This document shows positions 43,059 to 51,290 of a stretch of 64,000 nt of DNA, piece after piece. Below the pieces are notes generated by a model. The model did no database searches. It saw nothing but the letters and a program-made list of their open reading frames with translations, and had not been told where the DNA came from. How positions within the stretch are numbered: position 1 is the stretch's first letter; each line of letters opens with the position of its first letter. Source of the stretch: Streptomyces chattanoogensis (GTDB lineage Bacteria > Actinomycetota > Actinomycetes > Streptomycetales > Streptomycetaceae); the NCBI RefSeq assembly GCF_001294335.1, contig NZ_LGKG01000141.1:235043-299042 (forward strand), in the 5' to 3' direction. The position numbers and the translations under genes are program-made.

Positions 43059-44693
43059 ATGCGCGATGACCTGGATCTGCGGGCGGACCTGGAGTACGGC
43101 TCCCTTCCCCGCCTGGTGCGCGCGGCCGCGGAGCGGTACGGCCCCCATGAGGCCGTGGTCGAGGGCCGTACCCGGATCTCCTACGCCGAGCTGGGCGAGC
43201 GGGTGACGCGGGCGGCCGCCGCCTGTATCGCCTCCGGTGTCGCGCCCGGTGACCGCGTCGCCGTCTGGGCGCCCAACACCCTCGACTGGATCGTCTCCGC
43301 CCTCGGCGCGGTGACCGCCGGCGCCGTTCTCGTCCCCGTCAACACCCGCTTCAAGGGCGCCGAGACCGCCTACGTCCTGCGCCGCACCCGCGCCAGACTG
43401 CTCTTCGTCACCGGCACCTTCCTCGGCACCTCCTACGTCGCCTCGCTCCGCCGCGCCGCCGAGGACGGCACCGGCCCCGGCCCGCTCCCCGGGCTGCCGC
43501 ACCTGGAACGGATCGTGGTCCTGTCCGACGACGCCCCCGCCGACTTCACCACCTGGAAGGACTTCCTGGCCGCCGGTGCCTCCGTCCCCGCCGCAGCGGT
43601 AGCCACCCGGGCCGACACCATCCGCTCCGACGCCCCCTCCGACATCGTCTTCACCTCCGGCACCACCGGCCACCCCAAGGGCGCGGTGATCACCCACGCC
43701 CAGACCCTGCGCGCCTACGCCGTCTGGAGCGACCTGGCCGGCCTCCGGCAGGGCGACCGCTACCTGATCGTCAATCCCTTCTTCCACACCTTCGGCTACA
43801 AGGCCGGGATCATCGCCTGCCTGCTCCGCGGCGCCACGATGATCCCCCAGCCGGTCTTCGGCGTGGAGACCGCGCTCGCCAACATCGCCGCCGAGCGGAT
43901 CTCCGTACTCCCCGGACCGCCCACCCTCCACCAGCAGATCCTCGACCACCCCGCCCGCGCGCTGCACGACCTCTCCGCGCTCCGCCTCGTCGTCACCGGC
44001 GCTGCGGTCGTCCCGCTGGAGCTGGTCGAGCGGCTGCGCAGCGAGCTGAAGATCTCCACCGTCCTGACGGCATACGGCCTTTCGGAGAGCTCCGGCATCG
44101 TCACCATGTGCCGCCGCGGCGACCCGCCCGACGTCATCGCCGCGACCTCCGGCCGCGCGATACCCGGCACCGAGGTCCGGGTCGTCGACGCCGCGGGCCG
44201 CCCGGCGGCCCCCGGCGACCCCGGGGAGGTCCTGGTCCGCGGCTACCACATCATGTCCGGCTACTTCGAGGACCCGGCCGGCACGGCCCGCGCCCTCACC
44301 CCCGACGGCTGGCTGCGCACCGGCGACGTCGGCATCCTCGACGCCGACGGCAACCTCCGGATCACCGACCGCATCAAGGACATGTTCATCGTCGGCGGCT
44401 TCAACGCCTACCCCGCCGAAATAGAGCAACTCCTCGGCCGCCACCCGGACATCGTCGATATCGCCGTCATCGGCATCCCCGATCCCCGCCTGGGCGAGGT
44501 CGGCAAGGCGTACGCGGTCCGCCGCCCCGGCTCGTCCCTCACCGCCGACGACCTGATCGCCTGGTCCCGCCGCGAGATGGCCAACTACAAGGTGCCGCGC
44601 GAGGTCGAGTTCGTCACGGAACTGCCGCGCAACGCGAGCGGGAAGGTGGTCAAGCGGCGGCTGGGGGAGGGGGGCGGGGTGGCCGCCGGGTGA
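43059..44693 (+). CDS. FadD3-like acyl-CoA ligase
   Basis: A 544-residue ANL ligase. Seen: SDIVFTSGTTGHPKGAVITH (ATP loop), NPFFHTFGYKAGIIACLLRGATMIPQPVF, VLPGPPTLHQQILDHPARALHDLSALRLVVTGAA, TAYGLSESSGIVTMC, DGWLRTGDVG, MFIVGGFNAYPAEIEQLL and C-terminal NASGKVVKRRL with the adenylation Lys. Several blocks, notably NPFFHxFGYKAGI and GGFNxYPAE, recall actinobacterial FadD3, which activates the steroid C/D-ring propionate HIP; the relation is judged from memory. ATG at 43059, site 10 upstream; divergent from the thiolase operon. Confidence 0.88.
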   Translation: MRDDLDLRADLEYGSLPRLVRAAAERYGPHEAVVEGRTRISYAELGERVTRAAAACIASGVAPGDRVAVWAPNTLDWIVSALGAVTAGAVLVPVNTRFKGAETAYVLRRTRARLLFVTGTFLGTSYVASLRRAAEDGTGPGPLPGLPHLERIVVLSDDAPADFTTWKDFLAAGASVPAAAVATRADTIRSDAPSDIVFTSGTTGHPKGAVITHAQTLRAYAVWSDLAGLRQGDRYLIVNPFFHTFGYKAGIIACLLRGATMIPQPVFGVETALANIAAERISVLPGPPTLHQQILDHPARALHDLSALRLVVTGAAVVPLELVERLRSELKISTVLTAYGLSESSGIVTMCRRGDPPDVIAATSGRAIPGTEVRVVDAAGRPAAPGDPGEVLVRGYHIMSGYFEDPAGTARALTPDGWLRTGDVGILDADGNLRITDRIKDMFIVGGFNAYPAEIEQLLGRHPDIVDIAVIGIPDPRLGEVGKAYAVRRPGSSLTADDLIAWSRREMANYKVPREVEFVTELPRNASGKVVKRRLGEGGGVAAG

Positions 44694-44702
44694 GGGACTC
44701 GG

Positions 44703-45308
44703 TCACCCGGCGGGCTGCTCCGGGGGCGTCCAGTCCGGCCGCCGCCCGCTGAGCGCCACCACCCGGTCGAGCAGCGGAGCGTCCGCCGCCACCGGGGCGG
44801 GGGCGGCGAAAGCGGGCCCGGGAGCGCCACCCGACTCCTCGGTCCAGGAGGTGAGCAGCGCGTACGAGACCCCCAGGCCGGCCGGATCGGGCGCGTAGTC
44901 CTGCCCCGTGGCGCGCGCCAGGTCCCAGCCGTGCAGGACGAGCTCATTGAGCGCGATCCGCCCCGCGACGGCGCCGGGCAGGGTGACCCCACCCGCCTGT
45001 GTCTCGCCGGTCCAGGCGTCCGGCTCACGCCAGGCCGCCGCCATCTCGTCCAGGTTCCGGGCCAGGTCCTCGCGCCAGCCGGCCGTCACATCCGGCACCG
45101 CGTCACCCGGCGGCGTGCTGGTCGCCGGCCCGAGGTGCTTGCGCGCCACGTCCCGGAAGGCGCCGGTCAGCCCGACGAGATGGCCCAGCAGATGGCGTAC
45201 GGCGTATTCCTCGCACGGCGTGGGAGCGTCCAGCTGCTCCTCGGTGGTGTGCTCGGCCAGCCGCCCCACCAGCTGGGCCTGCGCCGCGAAGTCGATCGTC
45301 TCGGTCAT
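44703..45308 (-). CDS. Mycothiol-dependent maleylpyruvate isomerase / TIGR03086-type protein
   Basis: A 201-residue DinB-fold protein. Seen: PTPCEEYAVRHLLGHLVGLTGAF (metal-binding His), RIALNELVLHGWDLARATGQD (second His region with Trp-Asp) and SYALLTSWTEESG. The family includes mycothiol-dependent isomerases and many proteins of unknown role. ATG at 45308. It lies 139 bp downstream of the second AMP ligase on the same strand, so it may be transcribed with it. No operator of its own is seen. Confidence 0.83.
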   Translation of the reverse strand: MTETIDFAAQAQLVGRLAEHTTEEQLDAPTPCEEYAVRHLLGHLVGLTGAFRDVARKHLGPATSTPPGDAVPDVTAGWREDLARNLDEMAAAWREPDAWTGETQAGGVTLPGAVAGRIALNELVLHGWDLARATGQDYAPDPAGLGVSYALLTSWTEESGGAPGPAFAAPAPVAADAPLLDRVVALSGRRPDWTPPEQPAG

Positions 45309-45447
45309 GTGCCCGGTCCTTCCGTACTGCCGTCCTGTGGTCCTCGAACTGTCGGGGGGTATCCCCTCCTCCAGTGAAGACTCCAACGGCCATCGGAAGT
45401 CATCGCCACACCGCTGGGCGGCGTCGTGTCGAGATTCGCGCTGCTCA

Positions 45448-47025
45448 CTACATGGGGGGAACCTCCCGCCCCGGCCCCGCATAGCGTTCCCGCAGTGCCG
45501 TCTTGAGGACCTTGTTGAGCGGCCCGCCGCGCGGCAGCTCGTCCGTGAGCTCCAGTTGCTCCGGCAGCTTCTGCGTCATCAGGCCGGCGGCCCGGAGGTG
45601 GGCGGTCAGGGCGCGGAGGGTCAGCGGCGCGCCGGCCGTACCGGCGGGTGTGACCACCGCGCACACCCGTTCCCCCCGCTCCCGGTCCGGCAGCCCGATG
45701 ACCGCGACATCGGCCACCGCCGGATGCGTACGCACCAGATCCTCGACCTCCTGGGCCGAGATGTTCTCTCCCTTGCGGATGATGATGTCCTTGAGCCGCC
45801 CGGTGAGGACGAGGTGCCCGTCGGGCCGCAGATATCCCAGGTCACCGGTGTGGAAGTAGCCCTCCTCGTCGAAGACTTCGGCGGTCAGCGCCGGGTCCGT
45901 GTAGCGCCGGAAGAGCATCGTCCCCTTGAGCGTCACCTCACCCGGCTCCCCGGCCCCGGCCGCGCTCCCGTCCGCCCGTACGATCCGCACCTGGGCACCG
46001 GTGACGGGACGGCCGACCGTGTGCGCCAGCTGATCGTCGCTGTCGTACGGCGTTCCCATCGCGATCATCGGGCACTCCGTCATCCCGTACCCGTGCACGA
46101 TCGCGCAGCCCAGCTCCCGCCCGGCCTCCTCGTACAGCTCCGGGGGCATCGGCGCCCCGCCGCCGGACAGCAGCCGCAGCGAGGGGATCAGCCGCCCGGC
46201 CTCCGGCGCCCGGCCCCGGTACCGCCGTGACTCCTCCAGGAACGCCTGATAGAACGCCGTACTCCCACCGGCCATCGTCACCCCGCGCCGCCGGTAGACC
46301 TCGGCCGCCCGTCCCGGCTCGAACGTCTCGAGCACCACCGCCGGAAAGCCGCTGACCAGCATCGCGACGACGTAGTCCGGCCCGGCGATATGTGCGTACG
46401 GGAAGGCGATCGAGCCGATGTCGTCCCCCGACATCCCCAGCGCGGTGGCCAGCCCGACCCCGCCGGCGATCAGCGAGGCGTCCGTGTGCTCGACGCCCTT
46501 GGGGGAGGAGGTCGTCCCGGATGTGTAGTAGATCCAGGTGGTGCGGCCGTCCCCGCCGCCGGGCGCGGCATCCGGCAGGTCCGCGGGATCGCCGGCCGGC
46601 AGCCCGTCCGCCACCGAGATCACCGTGCGGCCGTCCCCGGCCAGCTTCCGCGCCATCGCGCCGTAGTCGAACCCCCGCCACACACCCGGGACGAGCACGA
46701 ACTCGGCCGCCGACTCGGCCAGGATGAACCCGACCTCCCGCTCCCGGTGCAGAGGGATGACCGGCGTCTGTACGGCCCCGATCCGCGCCAGCGCCAACGA
46801 CGCCACCACCGTCTCCACCCGCGTCGGCAACTGCCACGCCACCCGCGTCCCGGCCCCGACCCCCAGCCCCCGGAACCCGGCCGCGACCCGCACCGCCTCG
46901 TCCCGCACCTCGCCGAAGGTGACGGTACGCCCGCCGCCCTCGAAGAACATGGGCAATCCGGGGGAGGCCTGCGCCCGGTACTCGACCAGGTCCCAGAGGG
47001 TGCGGATGCGGGCGGGGTCGAACAT
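45448..47025 (-). CDS. AMP-dependent acyl-CoA synthetase/ligase (paralogue of 6105-7637)
   Basis: A 525-residue ANL ligase. Seen: TWIYYTSGTTSSPKGVEHTD, SIAFPYAHIAGPDYVVAML, MAGGSTAFYQAFL, HGYGMTECPMIAMGTPYDS, GDLGYLRPDGHLVLTGRLKDIIIRKGENISAQEVE, and the C-terminal PLNKVLKTALRERY with a conserved Lys but Asn in place of the usual Gly. The paralogue at 6105 shares nearly every block, so the two probably handle related acids. ATG at 47025 with GAGGAGG 6 bases upstream; an operator 52 bp upstream. Confidence 0.88.
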   Translation of the reverse strand: MFDPARIRTLWDLVEYRAQASPGLPMFFEGGGRTVTFGEVRDEAVRVAAGFRGLGVGAGTRVAWQLPTRVETVVASLALARIGAVQTPVIPLHREREVGFILAESAAEFVLVPGVWRGFDYGAMARKLAGDGRTVISVADGLPAGDPADLPDAAPGGGDGRTTWIYYTSGTTSSPKGVEHTDASLIAGGVGLATALGMSGDDIGSIAFPYAHIAGPDYVVAMLVSGFPAVVLETFEPGRAAEVYRRRGVTMAGGSTAFYQAFLEESRRYRGRAPEAGRLIPSLRLLSGGGAPMPPELYEEAGRELGCAIVHGYGMTECPMIAMGTPYDSDDQLAHTVGRPVTGAQVRIVRADGSAAGAGEPGEVTLKGTMLFRRYTDPALTAEVFDEEGYFHTGDLGYLRPDGHLVLTGRLKDIIIRKGENISAQEVEDLVRTHPAVADVAVIGLPDRERGERVCAVVTPAGTAGAPLTLRALTAHLRAAGLMTQKLPEQLELTDELPRGGPLNKVLKTALRERYAGPGREVPPM

Positions 47026-47077
47026 GGCGCCTCCTCGCGGACCGTGGATCGCGGGTGGCGTGACTGTAGCAGCGAAT

Positions 47078-47092
47078 CTGATGGAGCGTCAG
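47078..47092. promoter_or_regulatory. Palindromic operator (site 11)
   Basis: CTGATGGAGCGTCAG, one change from consensus, 52 bp upstream of the ligase start at 47025. Confidence 0.7.
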
Positions 47093-47197
47093 GTAGGTGC
47101 ACCCGAGGAGGGGTCCGGGAAAAGGAAGAGGCCGGGCGTCGCCGGCCCGGCCCCGCTCCCCGGATCTGCGATGCGGGGCTTCCGTCTACTCCCGTGA

Positions 47198-47395
47198 TCA
47201 GGGAATGTGGTTGTCCAGCGACGCCAGCGAGGTGGTGATGTGCTGCGGCGCCACCGGCATGTGATGGTCCTGCGCCACCACCGCGGAGTCCGGTGTGCTG
47301 GGTATGTGATGGTCGGTCATGACGGCTACGGCGGCGGCGCCGACCGTGGACAGTGCGATGGCGACGGCGGCGAGAGACTTCTGTGCGCGAGTCAT
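47198..47395 (-). CDS. Small secreted DHHxP/DNHxP-motif peptide
   Basis: A 65-residue protein. N-terminal signal-like segment (RAQKSLAAVAIALSTVGAAAVAV) and a mature part carrying three spaced copies of a D-H/N-H-x-P motif: DHHIP, DHHMP, DNHIP, the last at the very C-terminus. ATG at 47395 with AAGGAG 6 bases upstream. The motif recalls the repeated DNHMP of AfsS-family small proteins, but AfsS is not known to be secreted. It follows the DNHQP gene on the same strand beyond a strong hairpin. Confidence 0.8.
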   Translation of the reverse strand: MTRAQKSLAAVAIALSTVGAAAVAVMTDHHIPSTPDSAVVAQDHHMPVAPQHITTSLASLDNHIP

Positions 47396-47527
47396 TCCAG
47401 CTCCTTGGTGGCCGGGGGCATTGCTGTTCGCAAAAACAAACTAGCGGCAAGTGTGCGCAGATGTTCGAGTCTTGTGAGGGAAAGCAGCCGAATATTGCAG
47501 GTTTTACTTTCCATGGGGAAAAACGTC

Positions 47528-47578
47528 GCAGGGACCGTTTCAATGGCTCCCCCTCCACGCCATTGAAACGGTCCCTGC
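47528..47578 (-). terminator. Strong intrinsic terminator after the DNHQP gene
   Basis: Arms 47528-47546 and 47560-47578 pair perfectly over 19 bp (GCAGGGACCGTTTCAATGG and complement) around a 13-base loop. Read leftwards the hairpin is followed by GACGTTTTT, so it terminates transcripts from 47613-47828. Confidence 0.8.
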
Positions 47579-47612
47579 AATCCCCCGGATCCCCCCGTTG
47601 GTTCAGCGGGAC

Positions 47613-47828
47613 TTACTTGGGCTCACCGAGAGGCTGGTGGTTGTCCCCGGTGGTGCTGCTGGTGGTCCCGGCGATGGGCTGGTGGTTGTCCAGCGGCTTG
47701 ACCACGTCCCGATCCGCCCGCTTCTTCACCCGCGGTGTGACTCCGGGGGCAGCGATGGGCTGGTGGTTGTCCATCGGCCTGATGACATCCCGCTCGCCGG
47801 TGGCCTGGGGCTCTTTGCTGGTGCTCAC
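47613..47828 (-). CDS. AfsS-like small protein with three DNHQP repeats
   Basis: A 71-residue hydrophilic protein (VSTSKEPQATGERD...). It contains PMDNHQPIA, PLDNHQPIA and TGDNHQPLG, about 20 residues apart. S. coelicolor AfsS is a similar-sized protein next to afsR with repeated DNHMP motifs, so I call this AfsS-like; one residue of the motif differs (Q for M). GTG at 47828 has AGGAG 9 bases upstream. It lies just downstream of and on the same strand as the AfsR-like gene, the afsR-afsS order, ending in a strong hairpin. Confidence 0.8.
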   Translation of the reverse strand: MSTSKEPQATGERDVIRPMDNHQPIAAPGVTPRVKKRADRDVVKPLDNHQPIAGTTSSTTGDNHQPLGEPK

Positions 47829-48043
47829 AGAAATCAACTCCTGTATGGGCGCTTGATGCTTGGTCCGCCCGCCCGGCGACTCCCCCGAGGACCGCCGGAC
47901 GGACGTGGCACGGCCGCTCACGATATCTGCGCGGCCTGGGCATCGAGCCGCTTGCCCCCCGAGGCGGCGGATCGATGGTGATAAGACTGGCCCGGCGCGA
48001 TGAACGATCGATAAACGTCGGCGTTGGCGTGGAACGGAGCCGG

Positions 48044-50989
48044 TTATACGACCGCGGCGGGCGAGAGAAGTGCCTGGACCACGTTGGCTTCCGGGGACCC
48101 CAGGCGTTCGAACGTGGCCAGCGCCTCCTGCCAGCACACCCGCGCCCGTCCCGTGTGCCCCAGCTCGTGCAGGGCGCGGCCCAGTGTGGTCAGAACCGTG
48201 GCGCGCCAGGAATCGCCGCCGATCCCGCGCAACGCCGTCAGCGCCTGCTCGGCGTGGTTCGCCGCGAGGGCCGGCCGCCCGGCGGCGAGATCGACCTCGG
48301 CCAGCCTGAAGTAGGTCATCCCTTCCCAGAACCGCTGCCGGCTGTCCCTGAAGATGGCCAGGGCGTCGTTCAGTTGGCCGACCGCCTCGTCCAGCCGCAT
48401 GGCCTGGGTGTACGCGAGGGCGAGGGCGTACATGCCGTTGGCAAGGCGACGCTTGGCGCCCAGCTCGCGGTAGATACCGATGCCTTCCTCCGCCAGCTGT
48501 ATCGCGCTGGCCACGCGGCCGGTGTCCAGGTGGACACGGGAGAGGTTGCACAGCGCGCTGGCTTCGGACTGCCGGTTGCCGTCGTCGCGGAAGGCGAACA
48601 GGGCCTGCCGCAAGTACGCCTCGGCGTCGTCGTGCCGGCGCTGGGCGTTGGCGATGATGCCCCGGTCGTTGGGTGCGTACGAGGAGGCGAAGGGGTCCTC
48701 GGTGGCGAGCCCCAGCAACATGGCGGACTTGGCGTTCTCGTCCGCCTCGTCCAGGCGTCCCGACAGGGTACGGACGTAGGTGAGCGACAGGTGGAACCGC
48801 GCCTCGGCGTGCTGGTCCCCGGCTTCCCGGGCGGCCGCCAGCAACACGATGTTGGTCTGCTCGTAGCGCAGTGCATCGGCACCGGACTCGGCCAGGTCCT
48901 TGGTGAGCAGCAGCAGATCGGCGGCGCGCCGCAGCGTCGTGGGGCCGCTGGAACGCCGTGCGCAGGCGAGAAGGCACCCGGCCTCGCTGAACAGCCACTC
49001 CAGTGCCGTGGTGCGGTCGGTGAAGGTGAGACCGGGATAGTCGGGGGTCTCCATATGGTGGATCAGACGGTCACCCGGACGCTCCAGCGCGTACACCTGG
49101 GAGGCGGTGGCGACGTAGAAGTCCAGCAACCGCGACAGCGCCGCCTCCCGCTCCGACGGCGGCTGCTCATCGCGTTCGGCGCAGTCGCGCGCGTACAGGC
49201 GCACGAGGTCGTGGTAGCGGTAGCGCCCCGGTGCCGCGGACTCCAGGAGGGAGGTGTCCACAAGGGACTCCAGCAGTTCCTCGGTGTCATCGGTGTCCAG
49301 ATCCAGCATCGCCGCAGCCGCCGCCAGCGAAATATCCGGCCCGTCCGCCAGCCCCAGCAGCCGGAACGCCCGGGCCTGCTGCGGCTCCAGCTGGCCGTAG
49401 CCCAGCTCGAAGGTCGCCTTGACGGCCAGGTCGCCGGCGCGCAGCTCGTCCAGGCGGCGGCGTTCGTCGGCGAGTTTGCGGGCCAGGATGGAGACGGTCC
49501 AGGTGCGGCGGGCGGCCAGGCGGGAGGCGGCGATGCGGATGGCCAGCGGGAGGAAGCCGCAGGCGCCGACGACGGCCATGGCGGCCTGGCGTTCGGAGTT
49601 GACGCGTTCCTCGCCGACGATGCGGGTGAAGAGGGCCAGCGCCTCCTCGGGGCTCATGACGTCGAGGTCGATGAGGTGCGCACCGGCCAGGTCGATCATG
49701 CGGGCGCGGCTGGTGATGAGGGCGGCGCAGCCCTCCGTGCCGGGCAGCAGCGGCCGGACCTGCGCGGCGTCGCGGGCGTTGTCCAGGAGGGCAAGGATGC
49801 GCCGGCCCGCCAGCGTGGAACGGTAGAGGGCGGATCGCTCCGCCAGGCCGTCGGGGATGGAGGAGTCGGGGATGCCCAGGGAGCGCAGGAAGGCGCCGAG
49901 GACCGCCTCGGGCTCGGAGGGGGTGTGGCCGGCGCCCTGGAGGTCGACGTAGAGCTGCCCGTCGGGGAAGTGCTCGCGGGCGGCGTGGGCGACATGCACG
50001 GCCAGCGTCGTCTTGCCGACGCCGCCGATGCCGGTGAGCGCGGAGACGGCCATCACGCTGCCCTCGGCGGTGGCGAGCTGATCGCCGAGTTCGGCGACGA
50101 AGGCGGCGCGGCCGGTGAAGTCGGCGACCGTGGCGGGCAGTTGCTGGGGCCGTACGCTGGCCCGGCCGGAGGCGTCCCGGCCTTCGCTGACGACGGGCGG
50201 CGCGTCCAGGTCGCTGTCGGCGCGCAGGATGCGCTGCTGGAGCTCGGAGAGCGAGGCGCAGGGATCGACGCCCAGTTCGTCGTCGAGCAGTTTCCGGGTG
50301 TCGGTGTAGACCGCCAGCGCCTCCGCCTGCCGCCCGCTGCGGTACAGCGCCAGCATCAGCAGTTCCCGCAGCCGTTCGCGCAGGGGGTGGGCGGCGGTGA
50401 GGGCGGTCAGTTCGGAGACGGCCTCGGCATGGCTGCCGAGTTCCAGGTCGAGTTCGAGCAGGGTCTCCATCAGGGACAGCCGCCACTCGTTGAGGCGGGT
50501 GCGCTGGGTTTCGGCGTACGGGCCCGGGAGTCCCGCCAGCGGTTCGCCGTCCCACAGGTCCAGCGCCCGGTCGAGGAGTTCGCGGGCGCGGCCGAGGTCG
50601 CCGGCGGTCCGGGCCTTCTCCGCCTCGGCGGCGTACTGCTCGGCGTGGTCGTGATCGAGGTCGAGCGGCCGGCTGTCCGTCGACCGGATCGCATACCCGC
50701 CGGACTCGCTGACCAGCGCATCGGCGTCCGGGCCGAGCGCCTTGCGGAACCGGGAGGCGTAGGTGCGCACCGCGGCGAGCGCGGCGTGCGGCGGTTCGTC
50801 GCCCCACAGGGCGTCGACCAGTTCGGCGGCGGTGGCGGTGCGGCCACCGCGCAGCAGCAGTGCGGCGAGCAGCGCCCGTTGCTGCGGGGAGCCCGCAGCC
50901 AGCGCCGTTTCGCCGCGCCAGGCCCGTACGGGACCGAGCACGGTGAAGCGGAGCCGCTCCTGCCCCTGCCCCGTACCGTCGTCCATCAT
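48044..50989 (-). CDS. AfsR-like SARP regulator (wHTH-BTAD-NB-ARC-TPR)
   Basis: A 981-residue regulator. N-terminal OmpR-like winged helix (about 12-95: FTVLGPVRAWRGETALAAG, AALLLRGGRTATAAELVDALWG), BTAD (about 100-245), NB-ARC with P-loop GIGGVGKTT (about 316-324) and a GACGFLPLAIRIAASRL segment, then TPR-like repeats to the end (about 600-975). Length and order match AfsR (about 990 residues). ATG at 50989 (MMDDGTGQG). It probably activates the DNHQP gene downstream, and by analogy could be phosphorylated by the AfsK-like kinase at 36305; both are inference. Confidence 0.88.
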   Translation of the reverse strand: MMDDGTGQGQERLRFTVLGPVRAWRGETALAAGSPQQRALLAALLLRGGRTATAAELVDALWGDEPPHAALAAVRTYASRFRKALGPDADALVSESGGYAIRSTDSRPLDLDHDHAEQYAAEAEKARTAGDLGRARELLDRALDLWDGEPLAGLPGPYAETQRTRLNEWRLSLMETLLELDLELGSHAEAVSELTALTAAHPLRERLRELLMLALYRSGRQAEALAVYTDTRKLLDDELGVDPCASLSELQQRILRADSDLDAPPVVSEGRDASGRASVRPQQLPATVADFTGRAAFVAELGDQLATAEGSVMAVSALTGIGGVGKTTLAVHVAHAAREHFPDGQLYVDLQGAGHTPSEPEAVLGAFLRSLGIPDSSIPDGLAERSALYRSTLAGRRILALLDNARDAAQVRPLLPGTEGCAALITSRARMIDLAGAHLIDLDVMSPEEALALFTRIVGEERVNSERQAAMAVVGACGFLPLAIRIAASRLAARRTWTVSILARKLADERRRLDELRAGDLAVKATFELGYGQLEPQQARAFRLLGLADGPDISLAAAAAMLDLDTDDTEELLESLVDTSLLESAAPGRYRYHDLVRLYARDCAERDEQPPSEREAALSRLLDFYVATASQVYALERPGDRLIHHMETPDYPGLTFTDRTTALEWLFSEAGCLLACARRSSGPTTLRRAADLLLLTKDLAESGADALRYEQTNIVLLAAAREAGDQHAEARFHLSLTYVRTLSGRLDEADENAKSAMLLGLATEDPFASSYAPNDRGIIANAQRRHDDAEAYLRQALFAFRDDGNRQSEASALCNLSRVHLDTGRVASAIQLAEEGIGIYRELGAKRRLANGMYALALAYTQAMRLDEAVGQLNDALAIFRDSRQRFWEGMTYFRLAEVDLAAGRPALAANHAEQALTALRGIGGDSWRATVLTTLGRALHELGHTGRARVCWQEALATFERLGSPEANVVQALLSPAAVV

Positions 50990-51254
50990 CTCCCCCTGCC
51001 CTGTCCCGTTCGTATACGCGCTGTTCGCACGTATCCGCTGTGCGCAACGGCCAGTCTGCCTTGTCAGGGCCCTTTACGTCAGTAGGGATCTGGAGCGTCC
51101 ACAAAGCCTCCCCGGCTGGCGGGTGGGCGGTGACGGGGAGGCGCGCAGAGGGGCGCGGAGCCGTAGGTTCCGTGCGCCCCCTGTGTGCCTCCCCTGGGTC
51201 TGGCACGCGCAGGAGCCCCTGCCGGTTCCCGTGCCGTGTTTCCTCCGCGCATTA

Positions 51255-51269
51255 CTGACGGATCGTCAG
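51255..51269. promoter_or_regulatory. Palindromic operator (site 12)
   Basis: Perfect CTGACGGATCGTCAG, ending 21 bp before the amidohydrolase ATG; consistent with a nearly leaderless transcript. Confidence 0.75.
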
Positions 51270-51290
51270 ATCGGCGCTACCGTGGCCGTC

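Noticed and set aside
47975..51085. 1036-residue plus-strand frame opposite the SARP gene
   Set aside because: Antisense shadow; the SARP reading has clear wHTH, NB-ARC and TPR motifs.
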